Source: Streptococcus oralis (lineage in GTDB: Bacteria > Bacillota > Bacilli > Lactobacillales > Streptococcaceae). Taken from it: 64,000 nt of DNA. The stretch lies in NCBI RefSeq assembly GCF_022749195.1, contig NZ_CP094226.1:398001-462000 (forward strand). The letters are read 5' to 3'. Each line of letters begins with the position of its first letter. The first letter of the stretch is position 1. Positions 46,856-55,741 of this stretch are shown here, piece by piece. The notes below the pieces were generated by a model. The model made no database searches. It had not been told where the DNA came from and saw only the letters and a list, made by a program, of their open reading frames with translations. Made by a program: the position numbers and the translations under genes.

Positions 46856-47092
46856 TTATTTTTTACCAAATAGAAATGAAACGACTGCAACAACAATCAC
46901 TGCACCTACGATTGACGGAATAATAGCCATTCCAGCCAATGAAGGTCCCCAGCTTCCTAGAAGTGATTGCCCTACAGATGAACCGATAAGACCTGCAAAG
47001 ATATTTGCAATCAATCCCATTGAACCACCTTTTTTAGTGATTGCACCTGCGGCGAGACCAATAAGACCTCCTACAATAATGGACCACAACAT
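46856..47092 (-). CDS. GlsB/YeaQ/YmgE-family membrane protein
   Basis: A 78-residue protein with three hydrophobic segments and glycine-rich helices (GGLIGLAAGAITKKGGSMGLI). It is the first gene of the envelope-stress cluster and starts after AAAGGAGG. These proteins are stress-induced; molecular function is not known. The region 47093-47380 holds promoters in both directions but no gene. Confidence 0.88.
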   Translation of the reverse strand: MLWSIIVGGLIGLAAGAITKKGGSMGLIANIFAGLIGSSVGQSLLGSWGPSLAGMAIIPSIVGAVIVVAVVSFLFGKK

Positions 47093-47323
47093 AGTGTATC
47101 CTCCTTTTCTAATTCTAAGTCAAAGAATCTGTTTCTTTGACTGAACTAATTATATACTATCTCGACTTGGAAACATAATAGTTCGTCTTAAAATCCGTAC
47201 TGTAAATATGTACTTTAGATACAGATAAATAAGAAAAATTTGATTCTACTGAGGTTCTAGGTGATGAAGCGAGTCTTTTCATCGCAAGCAAAAGTCGTTA
47301 TAAGAGAATAAATACACTCTATA

Positions 47324-47332
47324 TGGTATAAT
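47324..47332 (+). promoter_or_regulatory. Extended -10 promoter for the Mga-type regulator
   Basis: TGGTATAAT, a perfect extended -10, 57 bp before the start codon. Confidence 0.7.
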
Positions 47333-47388
47333 TGCATGAAGATTGAAAGACAATCAATTAGTTTATTATAAAGAAAGAAAAGTTATAC

Positions 47389-48870
47389 ATGAGAGATTTA
47401 TTATCGAAAAAAAGTCACAGACAATTAGAATTATTAGAATTACTATTTGAAAACAAACGCTGGTTTCATATTTCAGAACTAGCAGAATTATTGCACTGTA
47501 CAGAACGTTCTGTAAAAGATGACTTGTCCCATGTCAGGTCTTCTTTTCCTGACTTGATATTTCATTCCTCAACAAACGGCATCCGTATCATTAATACCGA
47601 TGATAGTGATATTGAGATGGTCTATCATCATTTTTTTAAGCATTCAACCCACTTTTCAATTTTAGAATTTATCTTCTTTAATGAAGGATGTGATACTGAT
47701 AGTATTTGCAAAGAGTTTTATATCAGTTCTTCCTCTCTTTACCGTATCATCCGTCATATTAATAAAATTATTAAGAAACAATATCGTTTTGAAATTAGCC
47801 TCAATCCAGTTCGAATCACTGGAAATGAAATCGATATCCGTTACTTTTTTGCCCAGTATTTTTCAGAGAAATATTATTTCCTTGAATGGCCCTTTGAAGA
47901 TTTTTCTGTAGAACCTTTGTGTAAGCTGTTGGCACTGGTCTATAAAGAAACTGCATTTCCAGTCAATTTCGCCACTCAACGAATGTTAAAGTTACTCCTC
48001 GTAACAAATTTATACCGCATTAAGTTTGGTCATTTCTTGGAAGTTGAGAAAAATTCTTTTAACAACCAATTGTTGGAATCGTTTATGCAGGCAGAAGGAA
48101 TTGACGAGATTGTAGCGAGCTTTGATTCTGAATATCATATCTCACTGAATAAAGAAGTGATAGGTCAACTGTTTGTATCCTATTTTCAAAAAATGTTTTT
48201 CATAGATGAAGAAGTATTTCTCAACCATGCAAAAACAGACAGCTATGTAAAAAAATCGTATCAGTTATTGGGAGATCTAGTAGACCAGGTATCAAGAGAG
48301 TATAATCTCCAAGTAGACAATAGAGACAATCTGATTTGGCATATGCACAATACGGCACATCTGCATCGCCAGGAATTATCAACAGAGTTTATCTTATTTG
48401 ATCAAAAAGGCAATACAATCAAGAACTTTCAAAATATTTTCCCTCGATTCGTTTCAGAGGTGAAGGAAGGGATTGAACACTATCTAGAGGCTTTGGATAT
48501 GGATCGTAGTTCAATGAAGGTCAATCATTTGACCTATACTTTTATCACCCATAGCAAACACTTGGTGTTAAACCTTTTACAAAATCAACCTAAATTAAAG
48601 GTTTTGGTTATGAGCAATTTTGATCAGTATCATGCAAAATCAGTAGCAGAGACACTTTCTTACTATTGCAGTAACAATTTTGAACTGGAGGTCTGGAGTG
48701 AATTAGAGTTATCACTTGAGTCTCTAAAAGAATCACCTTACGACATCATTATTTCTAATTTTATTATTCCTCCTATTGAAAATAAGAGACTGATCTATTC
48801 CAATAATGTCAATACAGTCGCTCTCATCTCTTTGCTTAACGCAATGATGTTTATTCGACTAGACGAGTAA
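47389..48870 (+). CDS. mgrA: Mga-family virulence regulator (MgrA/MgaSpn-like)
   Basis: A 493-residue regulator with two N-terminal helix-turn-helix regions (HISELAELLHCTERSVKDDL at about 23-42; SSSLYRIIRHINKIIKKQYR at about 118-137), PRD-like middle domains and a C-terminal EIIB-like part (VLVMSNFDQYHAKSVAETL). This is the layout of Mga and AtxA. In pneumococcus this protein sits beside the Asp23/AmaP cluster and controls genes for adhesion and carbohydrate use. Phosphorylation by PTS histidines is likely but not shown. Confidence 0.88.
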   Translation: MRDLLSKKSHRQLELLELLFENKRWFHISELAELLHCTERSVKDDLSHVRSSFPDLIFHSSTNGIRIINTDDSDIEMVYHHFFKHSTHFSILEFIFFNEGCDTDSICKEFYISSSSLYRIIRHINKIIKKQYRFEISLNPVRITGNEIDIRYFFAQYFSEKYYFLEWPFEDFSVEPLCKLLALVYKETAFPVNFATQRMLKLLLVTNLYRIKFGHFLEVEKNSFNNQLLESFMQAEGIDEIVASFDSEYHISLNKEVIGQLFVSYFQKMFFIDEEVFLNHAKTDSYVKKSYQLLGDLVDQVSREYNLQVDNRDNLIWHMHNTAHLHRQELSTEFILFDQKGNTIKNFQNIFPRFVSEVKEGIEHYLEALDMDRSSMKVNHLTYTFITHSKHLVLNLLQNQPKLKVLVMSNFDQYHAKSVAETLSYYCSNNFELEVWSELELSLESLKESPYDIIISNFIIPPIENKRLIYSNNVNTVALISLLNAMMFIRLDE

Positions 48871-48881
48871 CTAAGAATAAC

Positions 48882-48907
48882 AAAAAAACGCTACATAGCG
48901 TTTTTTG
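48882..48907 (+). terminator. Terminator after mgrA
   Basis: AAAAAAACGCTA / TAGCGTTTTTT with a 2-base loop region, bidirectional in appearance. Confidence 0.88.
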
Positions 48908-48964
48908 TTTTATAAGAAAAGAATTTCCTCTATACTAAACTCAGAATATCCTAAAAAACTAAGC

Positions 48965-49016
48965 AAAAAAGCCCTGAAACCAAGGCTTTTCCTGTTGTAT
49001 CTAGATGCCCCCTGCA
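48965..49016. repeat. Duplicated tRNA-Lys 3' end plus its terminator (distal copy)
   Basis: A 52-bp block nearly identical to 50887-50938; the last 30 bases (TTTTCCTGTTGT... to ...CCCCTGCA) are identical, and 49006-49016 equals the last 11 bases of the tRNA-Lys gene. No tRNA continues beyond it. Direct repeats that include a tRNA 3' end are what site-specific integration leaves. Confidence 0.8.
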
Positions 49017-49166
49017 TGAATTTGGAAGGATTTATCATCTTGAAAGTAATTAAAAATATTGGAATATAAGTGTTTTTCGGAATATATTTGGAGTGATTTT
49101 CAATTTAATTATTTCAAAATGGGGTAAAAGTGGGGCAAAATCGAATGGCTCATAAAGGTTCTTGGC

Positions 49167-49340
49167 ATGAACTTATCTGCTGAATTTGACTATGCACCAT
49201 GGAATCAAAGTGGCTTTGGATCAAGTGCTCTTTTAAAATATTTTAAGTATAAATACCTTGGTTTTGAACCTCAAGATGAAAAAGAACTAGAGCAGTTCAA
49301 GGCAATGGAGACCTTCAAAATAGAGCAGAATGAAAAATAG
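49167..49340 (+). CDS. Short ORF or gene fragment, unknown
   Basis: A 57-codon frame from ATG (MNLSAEFDYAPWN) to stop, with a compact aromatic- and charge-rich composition (SALLKYFKYKYLGFEPQ). The frame continues 13 codons upstream of the ATG, so it could be the C-terminus of a larger lost protein. There is no good ribosome site. It lies inside the tRNA-Lys-flanked island. I do not recognise it. Confidence 0.35.
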   Translation: MNLSAEFDYAPWNQSGFGSSALLKYFKYKYLGFEPQDEKELEQFKAMETFKIEQNEK

Positions 49341-49410
49341 TTTGCTTGGATCAAAGATTGTCTTTTAGGCGTTCTTTTGTGATTTAATAAAAGTTGGTAC
49401 ATGGGTTTTG

Positions 49411-49419
49411 TGGTATACT
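49411..49419 (+). promoter_or_regulatory. Extended -10 promoter of the island membrane gene
   Basis: TGGTATACT, 42 bp before the start codon at 49461. Confidence 0.55.
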
Positions 49420-49460
49420 AGTATTAAAATATCATTCAGAACAGATAAGTAGGTATATTT

Positions 49461-50171
49461 ATGTCGAGAGCTTCAAAGAAAAAGAAAGCAGTGATTGAAG
49501 AACGCTACCACGGCCCTTTGATTACAAATGAAGTTAGTTTAGGTTATATTAAGTTATATCCATGGATTGGTTTGGCATTGAGCGGTTTTATGTATTTGGT
49601 TGGAAGTTATGAAGATAATCTAGGTATCTTTAAAGGGCTTTCTTTGCTTTGCGGTGTTGTGAATATATTGGGTATTATCATTTCTTTTATTCCCTATTTG
49701 GTAAACGCCTGGAAGACTTTAACATATTATTTAATAGCCCTCACAGTGTTAAGTTTAGTGATAGGTTTAGATTTTATTGGTTTATTAATGGTTATTTCAG
49801 ACGGCAGTCCTATCGGAGCTAAGGAGATATATCAATCACCTCTCACTCCATTTTATGTAATATTGATGATGTTCCTTTTTATCTTTGCTTGTGGCCTCTA
49901 TGCTTGGTATTATCTTCCAAAGAACCAGGGGAAAGTCTGGACCTTTAATCAAGTAAAAGAAGGAGATAGAAAGAAAACGTGGTGGAATAATTTTGCAATA
50001 GCTTTTGCTGGGGCAACAATCATTCCCTCCCTCCTAACCGGTTATATTCAGATTGCTTTTGGTGTTTTATTGGGAATTTTATTGACTTTGACTTTGCCGG
50101 CGGTCATGGTAGATGCAGTTTATGCAGCAATTTATATAAGGAAGCATCCTGATTATGAAGAGTTGACTTAA
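49461..50171 (+). CDS. Polytopic membrane protein, unknown function
   Basis: A 236-residue protein with about six hydrophobic segments (near 29-45, 55-77, 85-110, 129-148, 173-192, 196-222) and a basic N-terminus (SRASKKKKAVIEER). No catalytic motif is visible. It is the only intact gene in the small island between two tRNA-Lys 3' ends and has its own promoter and terminator. It could be a late-acquired cargo gene. Family not recognised. Confidence 0.65.
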   Translation: MSRASKKKKAVIEERYHGPLITNEVSLGYIKLYPWIGLALSGFMYLVGSYEDNLGIFKGLSLLCGVVNILGIIISFIPYLVNAWKTLTYYLIALTVLSLVIGLDFIGLLMVISDGSPIGAKEIYQSPLTPFYVILMMFLFIFACGLYAWYYLPKNQGKVWTFNQVKEGDRKKTWWNNFAIAFAGATIIPSLLTGYIQIAFGVLLGILLTLTLPAVMVDAVYAAIYIRKHPDYEELT

Positions 50172-50220
50172 AGAAATTATAAAGACTAAAAAATAATCAA
50201 TAATTAATTATAGTACTTGC

Positions 50221-50263
50221 AAAAATCCTTGATTCTAATTTTTTAGATCAAGGATTTTTTGTT
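50221..50263 (+). terminator. Terminator after the island membrane gene
   Basis: AATCCTTGAT / ATCAAGGATT stem followed by six T residues. The stretch 50264-50419 has no visible feature. Confidence 0.88.
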
Positions 50264-50419
50264 ATTTCAAAAAAATATATAACAGACTTAAATTATCTTA
50301 AAAACGCACTTATACTATCTTATCTTGAAAAATATGTTGCATTATTATAGTATTTATGGTTTGAATTGGTTTTTCAATATGTTTCTCTTGTCAGGATACT
50401 CTAAAAAGATTACTTTCTA

Positions 50420-50821
50420 TTAATCTAATAAGTCCTTATTTTCAATTAAGAGTTCTAGTGGGGATTTATCTCTTGCTACAATAAAACCAGGTTCATATTG
50501 GGTATGAAATGTTCTTTTCTGAGAAGTTGGGTCAATATACAACTCTCCTCCATCTTCTGTGTATAGTTGGTTACCTCTTGTTAGGTAAAGTAAATCCTCT
50601 AAGTGCTGTCCATCAGTATGCAGGAAATGTTCGATGTATTTGACAGCCTTTAAGATCTCACTTACTTTATCAGAGTATTCATTCGATTCAAGAACACTCT
50701 TTTCTAATTTAATCTCTTTACTAGTTCCAAATAGTTGGGTTGGAGTTGCATTAAAATATTCTGCTATCTTATCCAAATTTGCAAAGGTAGGATAGCTTTT
50801 TTGTTTTTCGTAGAGGGGCAA
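50420..50821 (-). pseudogene. XRE-family repressor lacking its DNA-binding start
   Basis: The 133-codon frame begins in the middle of a Cro/C1 helix-turn-helix (LYEKQKSYPTFANLDKIAEY) and continues with a charged C-terminal domain. The first two to three helices of the motif are missing; the codon before the frame is a stop, and the only start available is TTG without a ribosome site. It is most likely the remnant of a phage- or ICE-type repressor in the island beside tRNA-Lys. Confidence 0.7.
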
Positions 50822-50886
50822 AAGAATTTTTTACACACCAAATATATCTTGAGTATCCGTTGATAGAATAAAAGTAGGGAGGACAC

Positions 50887-50927
50887 AAAAAAGCCCTGAA
50901 ACCAGAGCTTTTCCTGTTGTATCTAGA
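50887..50927 (-). terminator. Terminator of the 6S-tRNA-Lys unit (copy C of the hairpin)
   Basis: On the minus strand, GCTCTGG-TTTC-AGGGC-type hairpin and a T-run directly after the tRNA. The block is duplicated at 48965. Confidence 0.65.
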
Positions 50928-51000
50928 TGCCCCCTGCAGGGCTCGAACCTGCGACCCATAGATTAAGAGTCTACTGCTCTACCAACTGAGCTAAGGAGGC
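50928..51000 (-). tRNA. tRNA-Lys (anticodon CTT)
   Basis: A 73-nt cloverleaf: acceptor GCCTCCT / AGGGGGC with discriminator A, D-arm GCTC...GAGC, anticodon loop CTCTTAA with anticodon CTT, and T-arm GCAGG-TTCGAGC-CCTGC. CCA is not encoded. Its 3' end plus downstream terminator are duplicated at 48965-49016. Confidence 0.97.
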
Positions 51001-51004
51001 AAAG

Positions 51005-51137
51005 AAAAAGCTGTATTGGTGCCGAAACTTCACGGTTTGTATTGAACCCGCGCAATTAAGCAGGTGGGCAACTCGCTCTAACTGAAGCTGTTTCCGTGTG
51101 AGACGGCCTACATGCTGTTAGAAGACTTTTGTTTCCC
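51005..51137 (-). ncRNA. ssrS: 6S RNA
   Basis: Immediately upstream of tRNA-Lys lies about 130 nt that is GC-richer than its surroundings and non-coding, and can fold as a long rod: near the ends AGC-UGUA-GG-GCCG pairs with CGGC-CC-UACA-GCU with small bulges, leaving an open central region. The conserved-looking TTCGGCACC near the 3' end and position next to rarA (as for 6S genes of other Firmicutes) support 6S RNA. A TATTAT -10 and a GTGTTGACC segment lie upstream. Ends are approximate. Confidence 0.7.
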
Positions 51138-51263
51138 TAATAATACAAAAAATAGTCGGTCAACACTTAAGTGTGAAGTCGTACACCACAGCGTTTCTAT
51201 GTTTATATGATACCACTTTTTCAAAAAAAATCAAGAGGAAAATGCAATTATTTGAAAAGGATT

Positions 51264-52535
51264 TCACAAGTCCCGTAATTTATCAATGGTTTCCTTGCGT
51301 TGAGCTAAGGCCCGTTCGTATTTTCCACTATCTTCTGGTGAGAAGTAGTGATGATCACGTATTTTTTCGGGTAAGTAATCTTGTTTGACCCAGTTTCCAG
51401 GATAGTTGTGCGGATAGAGATAGTTTTGGGCATTGCCCAATTCCTTGCTTCCACTGTAATGACCATCACGCAGGTGCCGAGGGATAGGCAAATGCCCCGA
51501 TGTTTTGAGGTCAGCAAGAGCCTTGTCCATAGCCACATAGGCTGAGTTGGATTTTGGAGAGAGGGCCAAATCAATCACGACATTGGCAATGAGGATGCGA
51601 GCTTCTGGGAACCCAATCTTTTGAGCAGCATCTAGAGCAGTCACGGTATGAATCTGGGCTTCAGGATTGGCCAAGCCGATATCTTCATAGGCGATAACAG
51701 TCAAGCGACGAGCGAGACTAGGCAAATCGCCAGCCTCAATCAAGCGGGCAGCATAGTGGAGACTAGCATCCACATCAGAGCCACGGATGGACTTTTGCAG
51801 GGCTGAGAGGACATCGTAGTGTCCATCTCCATCCTTATCCATGGTAATGTAGCTCCGCTGCAGGCTATTTTCCATGATGTCTAGAGTGATATGGCGGATG
51901 CCCTTGTCATTTTCGGGAGTAGAAAGAACAGCCAAGTCAAGTGAGTTGAAGGCAGAGCGAAGATCTCCGTTTGTAGAAGTTGCGATGAAATCCAGCGCCT
52001 CCTCATCTAGCTCAACTGGAAAATCAAAACCACGCTCAGGGTTACTTAGAGCTATCTGAAGAGCCTCTTTGACGTCTTGGTTAGACAGAGGTTCCAACTC
52101 AAAAATTTGAACACGGCTACGAATGGCAGGAGTGACAGAAAAGAAAGGATTTTCAGTCGTAGCGCCAATCATGATGACCAGACCACTTTCCAAGAGGGGA
52201 AGTAGAAAGTCTTGCTTGGTTTTATCTAGTCGGTGAATCTCGTCCAGTAGTAGGACCAATCCACCTGAAAATTTAGCTTCTTCAGCGATTTCTTGGAGTC
52301 GCTTTTTACTATCCACTGTCGCATTAAAGGTTCGAAAGGCATACTTGGTCGTTCCAGCGATGGCAGAGGCAATACTGGTCTTTCCAATACCTGGAGGTCC
52401 GTAGAGAATCATGGAGGACAGACGATTGGCTTCCACCATGCGACGGATAATTTTTCCAGGTCCGACTAGATGCTTCTGACCGATGACCTGGTCAATGGTT
52501 TTTGGGCGCATGCGAAGCGCGAGATTGTCTGGCAT
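51264..52535 (-). CDS. rarA: Replication-associated recombination ATPase RarA (MgsA)
   Basis: A 423-residue AAA+ ATPase: Walker A GPPGIGKTS (about 51-59), Walker B LLLDEIHRLD (about 100), and sensor and C-terminal tetramerisation parts typical of RarA/WRNIP1. It acts at stalled replication forks. The start at 52535 follows AAAGGA; an upstream ATG has no site. It is divergent from the DUF3013 gene. Confidence 0.93.
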   Translation of the reverse strand: MPDNLALRMRPKTIDQVIGQKHLVGPGKIIRRMVEANRLSSMILYGPPGIGKTSIASAIAGTTKYAFRTFNATVDSKKRLQEIAEEAKFSGGLVLLLDEIHRLDKTKQDFLLPLLESGLVIMIGATTENPFFSVTPAIRSRVQIFELEPLSNQDVKEALQIALSNPERGFDFPVELDEEALDFIATSTNGDLRSAFNSLDLAVLSTPENDKGIRHITLDIMENSLQRSYITMDKDGDGHYDVLSALQKSIRGSDVDASLHYAARLIEAGDLPSLARRLTVIAYEDIGLANPEAQIHTVTALDAAQKIGFPEARILIANVVIDLALSPKSNSAYVAMDKALADLKTSGHLPIPRHLRDGHYSGSKELGNAQNYLYPHNYPGNWVKQDYLPEKIRDHHYFSPEDSGKYERALAQRKETIDKLRDL

Positions 52536-52650
52536 AGCAGTCCTTTCTAACATGGATTTTCTGATGTATATGTGGTAAGATGGTAGTATCTATTTTAGCA
52601 TATTTCCGAGCAATCGGGGCGATTAAAGAGTCGCATAGAAAGAGGACAAA

Positions 52651-53121
52651 ATGGCAACATACGGATTTTTAGATGTTTTAGAGGAAGAATTGGAGAAGAA
52701 CTTTCCCTTTGACTTTGAGATTAGTTGGGACAAGCGCAATCATGCGGTTGAAGTGAGTTTTTTGTTGGAAGCGCAAAATGCTACAGGTGTGGAGATGCTG
52801 GATGAAGACGGAGAGGTGTCATCGGACGATATCCTATTTGAGGAAGCGGTGCTCTTTTACAATCCTGCCAAATCAACCGTCAATGAGGAAGACTATTTGG
52901 CTGTCATCCCTTACCTACCTAAAAAAGGATTTTCTCGTGAATTTTTAGCTTATTTTGCGCTATTCCTCAAAGACACTGCTGAGGTTGGACTAGATGCCCT
53001 TATGGACTTTTTGGAAGACCCAGAAGCAGAAGAATTTGTCATGGAATGGAACCAAGAAGTCTTTGAAGAAGGAAAGGTGGGTTTGGAAGAAGGGGAGTTT
53101 TATCCTTATCCTAGGTATTAG
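52651..53121 (+). CDS. DUF3013 family protein
   Basis: A 156-residue, strongly acidic cytoplasmic protein starting MATYGFLDVLEEELEKNF, diagnostic of the streptococcal DUF3013 family. No function is known. It starts after GAGGAC and is followed 18 bp later by a membrane protease gene, probably co-transcribed. Confidence 0.82.
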   Translation: MATYGFLDVLEEELEKNFPFDFEISWDKRNHAVEVSFLLEAQNATGVEMLDEDGEVSSDDILFEEAVLFYNPAKSTVNEEDYLAVIPYLPKKGFSREFLAYFALFLKDTAEVGLDALMDFLEDPEAEEFVMEWNQEVFEEGKVGLEEGEFYPYPRY

Positions 53122-53139
53122 AAATTAGCGAGGAAGTAT

Positions 53140-54213
53140 ATGAAGAAAATAGGTTTGTCTTTTATTTCTGGTCTGTCCTTTGTTTTTTTGATGCTAGGAT
53201 TTGCTTTTGGAACGATTTCCTTCAAAGAGCTAGGTTTCTCGTTAGTCTTTGTTCCAGGCTATCTATTTACTTTTCTCAGTATTTATCTGATATTTATCCT
53301 TCATGAGCTAGGTCATGCATTTTGCGGTTACCTGACAGGCTATCGCCTGGTGGCTTTTGGATTAGGAAACTTTCTTTTGACAAAAAAGTTAGGCAAGTTT
53401 CATCTGAGTCGAACAGCCGTTCTGAAAAATGTTGGTGCTCAGTATATTGGATCAAAAGAAGATGAAAGTGATCAAAGAATCATCCTGATGCTTGCAGGAG
53501 GCTTGATAGTTCATCTTGTCTTGATTTTTTTGGCGATATTGTATGGAATTTTGACAGCTAACTGGTATTTTGCGGCTACTTGGGTTTGTCTAAATCTATC
53601 TTTTCTTCTCATCAATGCAAAGCCAGTTGGGATTACCGATGGAGCGAAAATTTGGGAATTGCTACAGCAACCTGAAAATACGAAATACGCCTACTCGGTG
53701 TTGAGGCATTCTGCCCAGACCTTGCTAGCTCCTCAAGAATATGATTTGAAAGACTTTATCGTGCCTGTTGATGAGGATGCAAGAGGGAGTTTTGCAGAAA
53801 GCATTCAGATTTTTCAGGGACTAGTTTTCATATTCGATGGTCAGATAGAGACTGCCAAAAAACACTTTCAGTCTTTATTAGATAAAACAGATAACCCAAT
53901 GTCTCAAACTCTTTCTCAATTATACCTTCTTCAAATAGCCTTGCTTGAAAGGGATCATGAGAAAGCAGAGGAATATGCAAGTAATCGAGGAGTTAAATCC
54001 TTCTTATCTCTAAAAATGGCAGACATGCAGAGCATTCAAGCCTGGTATCAATTTAAGGTAAGGAACGACATGGCTCAAACTCGCAAGGCTATGAAGATTG
54101 CTAGACAGAAAATGAATACTAGTCGCATGTTGCGAGATGAGAAACGCTACTATGAAAACTGGTTAGAGGAGTTGGAGAAGGAAATCCATGAAGAAAACTC
54201 TGTTGTAAGCTGA
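53140..54213 (+). CDS. Putative M50-type membrane metalloprotease with C-terminal helical repeats
   Basis: A 357-residue protein with about four membrane segments in the first 170 residues. The zinc motif HELGH lies in the second (FILHELGHAFCGY, about residues 55-67), and NAKPVGITDGAKIW (about 165) corresponds to the third-ligand Asp-Gly region of site-2 proteases. The rest (about 225-340) looks like TPR-type helical pairs. It could clip membrane-bound regulators or peptides. No family name recognised beyond M50. Confidence 0.7.
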   Translation: MKKIGLSFISGLSFVFLMLGFAFGTISFKELGFSLVFVPGYLFTFLSIYLIFILHELGHAFCGYLTGYRLVAFGLGNFLLTKKLGKFHLSRTAVLKNVGAQYIGSKEDESDQRIILMLAGGLIVHLVLIFLAILYGILTANWYFAATWVCLNLSFLLINAKPVGITDGAKIWELLQQPENTKYAYSVLRHSAQTLLAPQEYDLKDFIVPVDEDARGSFAESIQIFQGLVFIFDGQIETAKKHFQSLLDKTDNPMSQTLSQLYLLQIALLERDHEKAEEYASNRGVKSFLSLKMADMQSIQAWYQFKVRNDMAQTRKAMKIARQKMNTSRMLRDEKRYYENWLEELEKEIHEENSVVS

Positions 54214-54315
54214 CAAGCTAGGTTTGTTTCAATCGGCTTGATTGCTTGATATAAATGAGAAGGGGATCTAACTGGTGTTTCTGAAGAGGGTTTGAAGTCT
54301 AGAAAAGAGGGAAAA

Positions 54316-54855
54316 ATGTTTCATATATTCAAGCAGCTATTTAGGAAAATAAGCCCAAACTCGCAAGAGTATGGGATTTCTCTACCACGCAATCGATTTG
54401 AAAATTTAGATTTTGAGAGAGTGTTGAAGTGTGAAAGCCGCCGATTTTTTAATGAAGGGGGACTTTATGACGAGAGCGCAAAAATCATGGAACTTGAGTT
54501 TTCTGAAGGCTTTGGAGAATTTGAGTTTTTGATTTACTTTAAGACTGGTGAAGAGAAACAGTTTGAGCAGTTGATAGCTTCTTTAAACGACTTTGATAAT
54601 GCCATCCAGTCCAGTTTGGAAAGGGAGTTTCAAAACTCCATTCCTCAGAACAAGAAAAAGTTGAACAATAGTCGAGAGAGGCGAGAGAAATATTTTTATT
54701 TTCATCCATGGATACTGAGTTGCGAGGAGGCTCCACCTAGTCTTCGCTATGTTGCAGATAATGTAAACGATGAGTTTACGGTTTATTTTAGTAAGAATCA
54801 GGGGAGATGGCAGGCATATTGGGATCTAGATTGTCAAAAATTGATTCAAGAATAG
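54316..54855 (+). CDS. Hypothetical protein, no recognised domain
   Basis: A 179-residue soluble protein, rich in Phe and Glu, with no motif I can name. ATG at 54316 has an AGAGGG sequence close upstream; a TTG at 54292 is an alternative. It precedes a Nudix gene with a 53-bp gap. Confidence 0.55.
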   Translation: MFHIFKQLFRKISPNSQEYGISLPRNRFENLDFERVLKCESRRFFNEGGLYDESAKIMELEFSEGFGEFEFLIYFKTGEEKQFEQLIASLNDFDNAIQSSLEREFQNSIPQNKKKLNNSRERREKYFYFHPWILSCEEAPPSLRYVADNVNDEFTVYFSKNQGRWQAYWDLDCQKLIQE

Positions 54856-54908
54856 CTAAGTAGAATGTTAGCACAGAGCAGTTTGTTATCATAGGAAGAG
54901 AGTTAATC

Positions 54909-55343
54909 ATGGAATTATTGAATAAAAGAATGAATTTCACAGGTTGCAAAATTGCCCTCTTTTGTGGTGATAAGCTCTTAACTATCTTACGTGATGACAA
55001 ATCAAACATTCCATACCCTAATACCTGGGAGTTACCAGGTGGTGGCCGTGAGGATGATGAAAGTCCTTTTGAGTGCGCAGCGCGCGAAGTTTTTGAAGAA
55101 CTGGGGATACATTTGACTGAAGATTGTCTGCTTTGGAGTAAGGTGTACCCAAGTATGCTTTTTGAGGGGAAGGAATCCGTCTTTCTAGTTGGAAAATTGG
55201 ATCAGGAACAGTTTGACAAGATTGTCTTTGGTGATGAAGGGCAAGGCTACAAGTTGATGAGCATTGAGGAATTTCTTGGCTCAGATAAGGTTGTACCCCA
55301 GTTGCAGGATAGAGTGAGGGATTATTTGGAGGAAGTAAAATGA
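54909..55343 (+). CDS. Nudix hydrolase
   Basis: A 144-residue pyrophosphohydrolase with a complete Nudix box: G-x5-E-x7-REVFEELGI (about residues 40-62). It likely removes pyrophosphate from a nucleotide derivative; the substrate is not evident. It overlaps the next gene by four bases. Confidence 0.9.
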   Translation: MELLNKRMNFTGCKIALFCGDKLLTILRDDKSNIPYPNTWELPGGGREDDESPFECAAREVFEELGIHLTEDCLLWSKVYPSMLFEGKESVFLVGKLDQEQFDKIVFGDEGQGYKLMSIEEFLGSDKVVPQLQDRVRDYLEEVK

Positions 55344-55741
55344 TTTTTGCAATTGCAACAACGACGTTAAATAAGGAAGTTAAACGCAAACTAAAAACAG
55401 GACAATATTCTAGAGAAGAAGCTACATTCATCTATTTGGAATATTTAAAGTTAAAGAAGCAGAGAGAAGGTGGTACGAAAGTAGCTGGGATTTCTATGGC
55501 CCTTATCTGGGGGTTGCTGTATGTTCTGTCTTTACAAGGTGAGAATAATCAAACACTTTCATTTTCAGAATATTTTTTGTTTCTGATACTGTTTGAAGGA
55601 ATTGTTCTATTTGTTTATTATCTTACGTTTGGTATTTTTAAACAGCAGATTCATAGTGCAATGAAAGAACACTATACAGATGTGATTGAAGAATTTAAGA
55701 AAAATAAGGAAGATTCAAAATGGAAACATGGCAAGAGTTAA
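55340..55741 (+). CDS. Small membrane protein, unknown function
   Basis: A 133-residue protein with two membrane helices (about 52-68 and 83-103) and charged ends. It overlaps the Nudix gene (ATGA) and prmA (22 bases), so it is translated as part of this operon. Function unknown. Confidence 0.7.
   Translation: MIFAIATTTLNKEVKRKLKTGQYSREEATFIYLEYLKLKKQREGGTKVAGISMALIWGLLYVLSLQGENNQTLSFSEYFLFLILFEGIVLFVYYLTFGIFKQQIHSAMKEHYTDVIEEFKKNKEDSKWKHGKS

Noticed and set aside
49081..49155. Plus-strand frame ending KWGKSGAKSNGS, which might be an integrase tail
   Set aside because: Only about 30 codons are open and no tyrosine-recombinase motif (R...HxxR...Y) is present, so I do not claim an integrase remnant.
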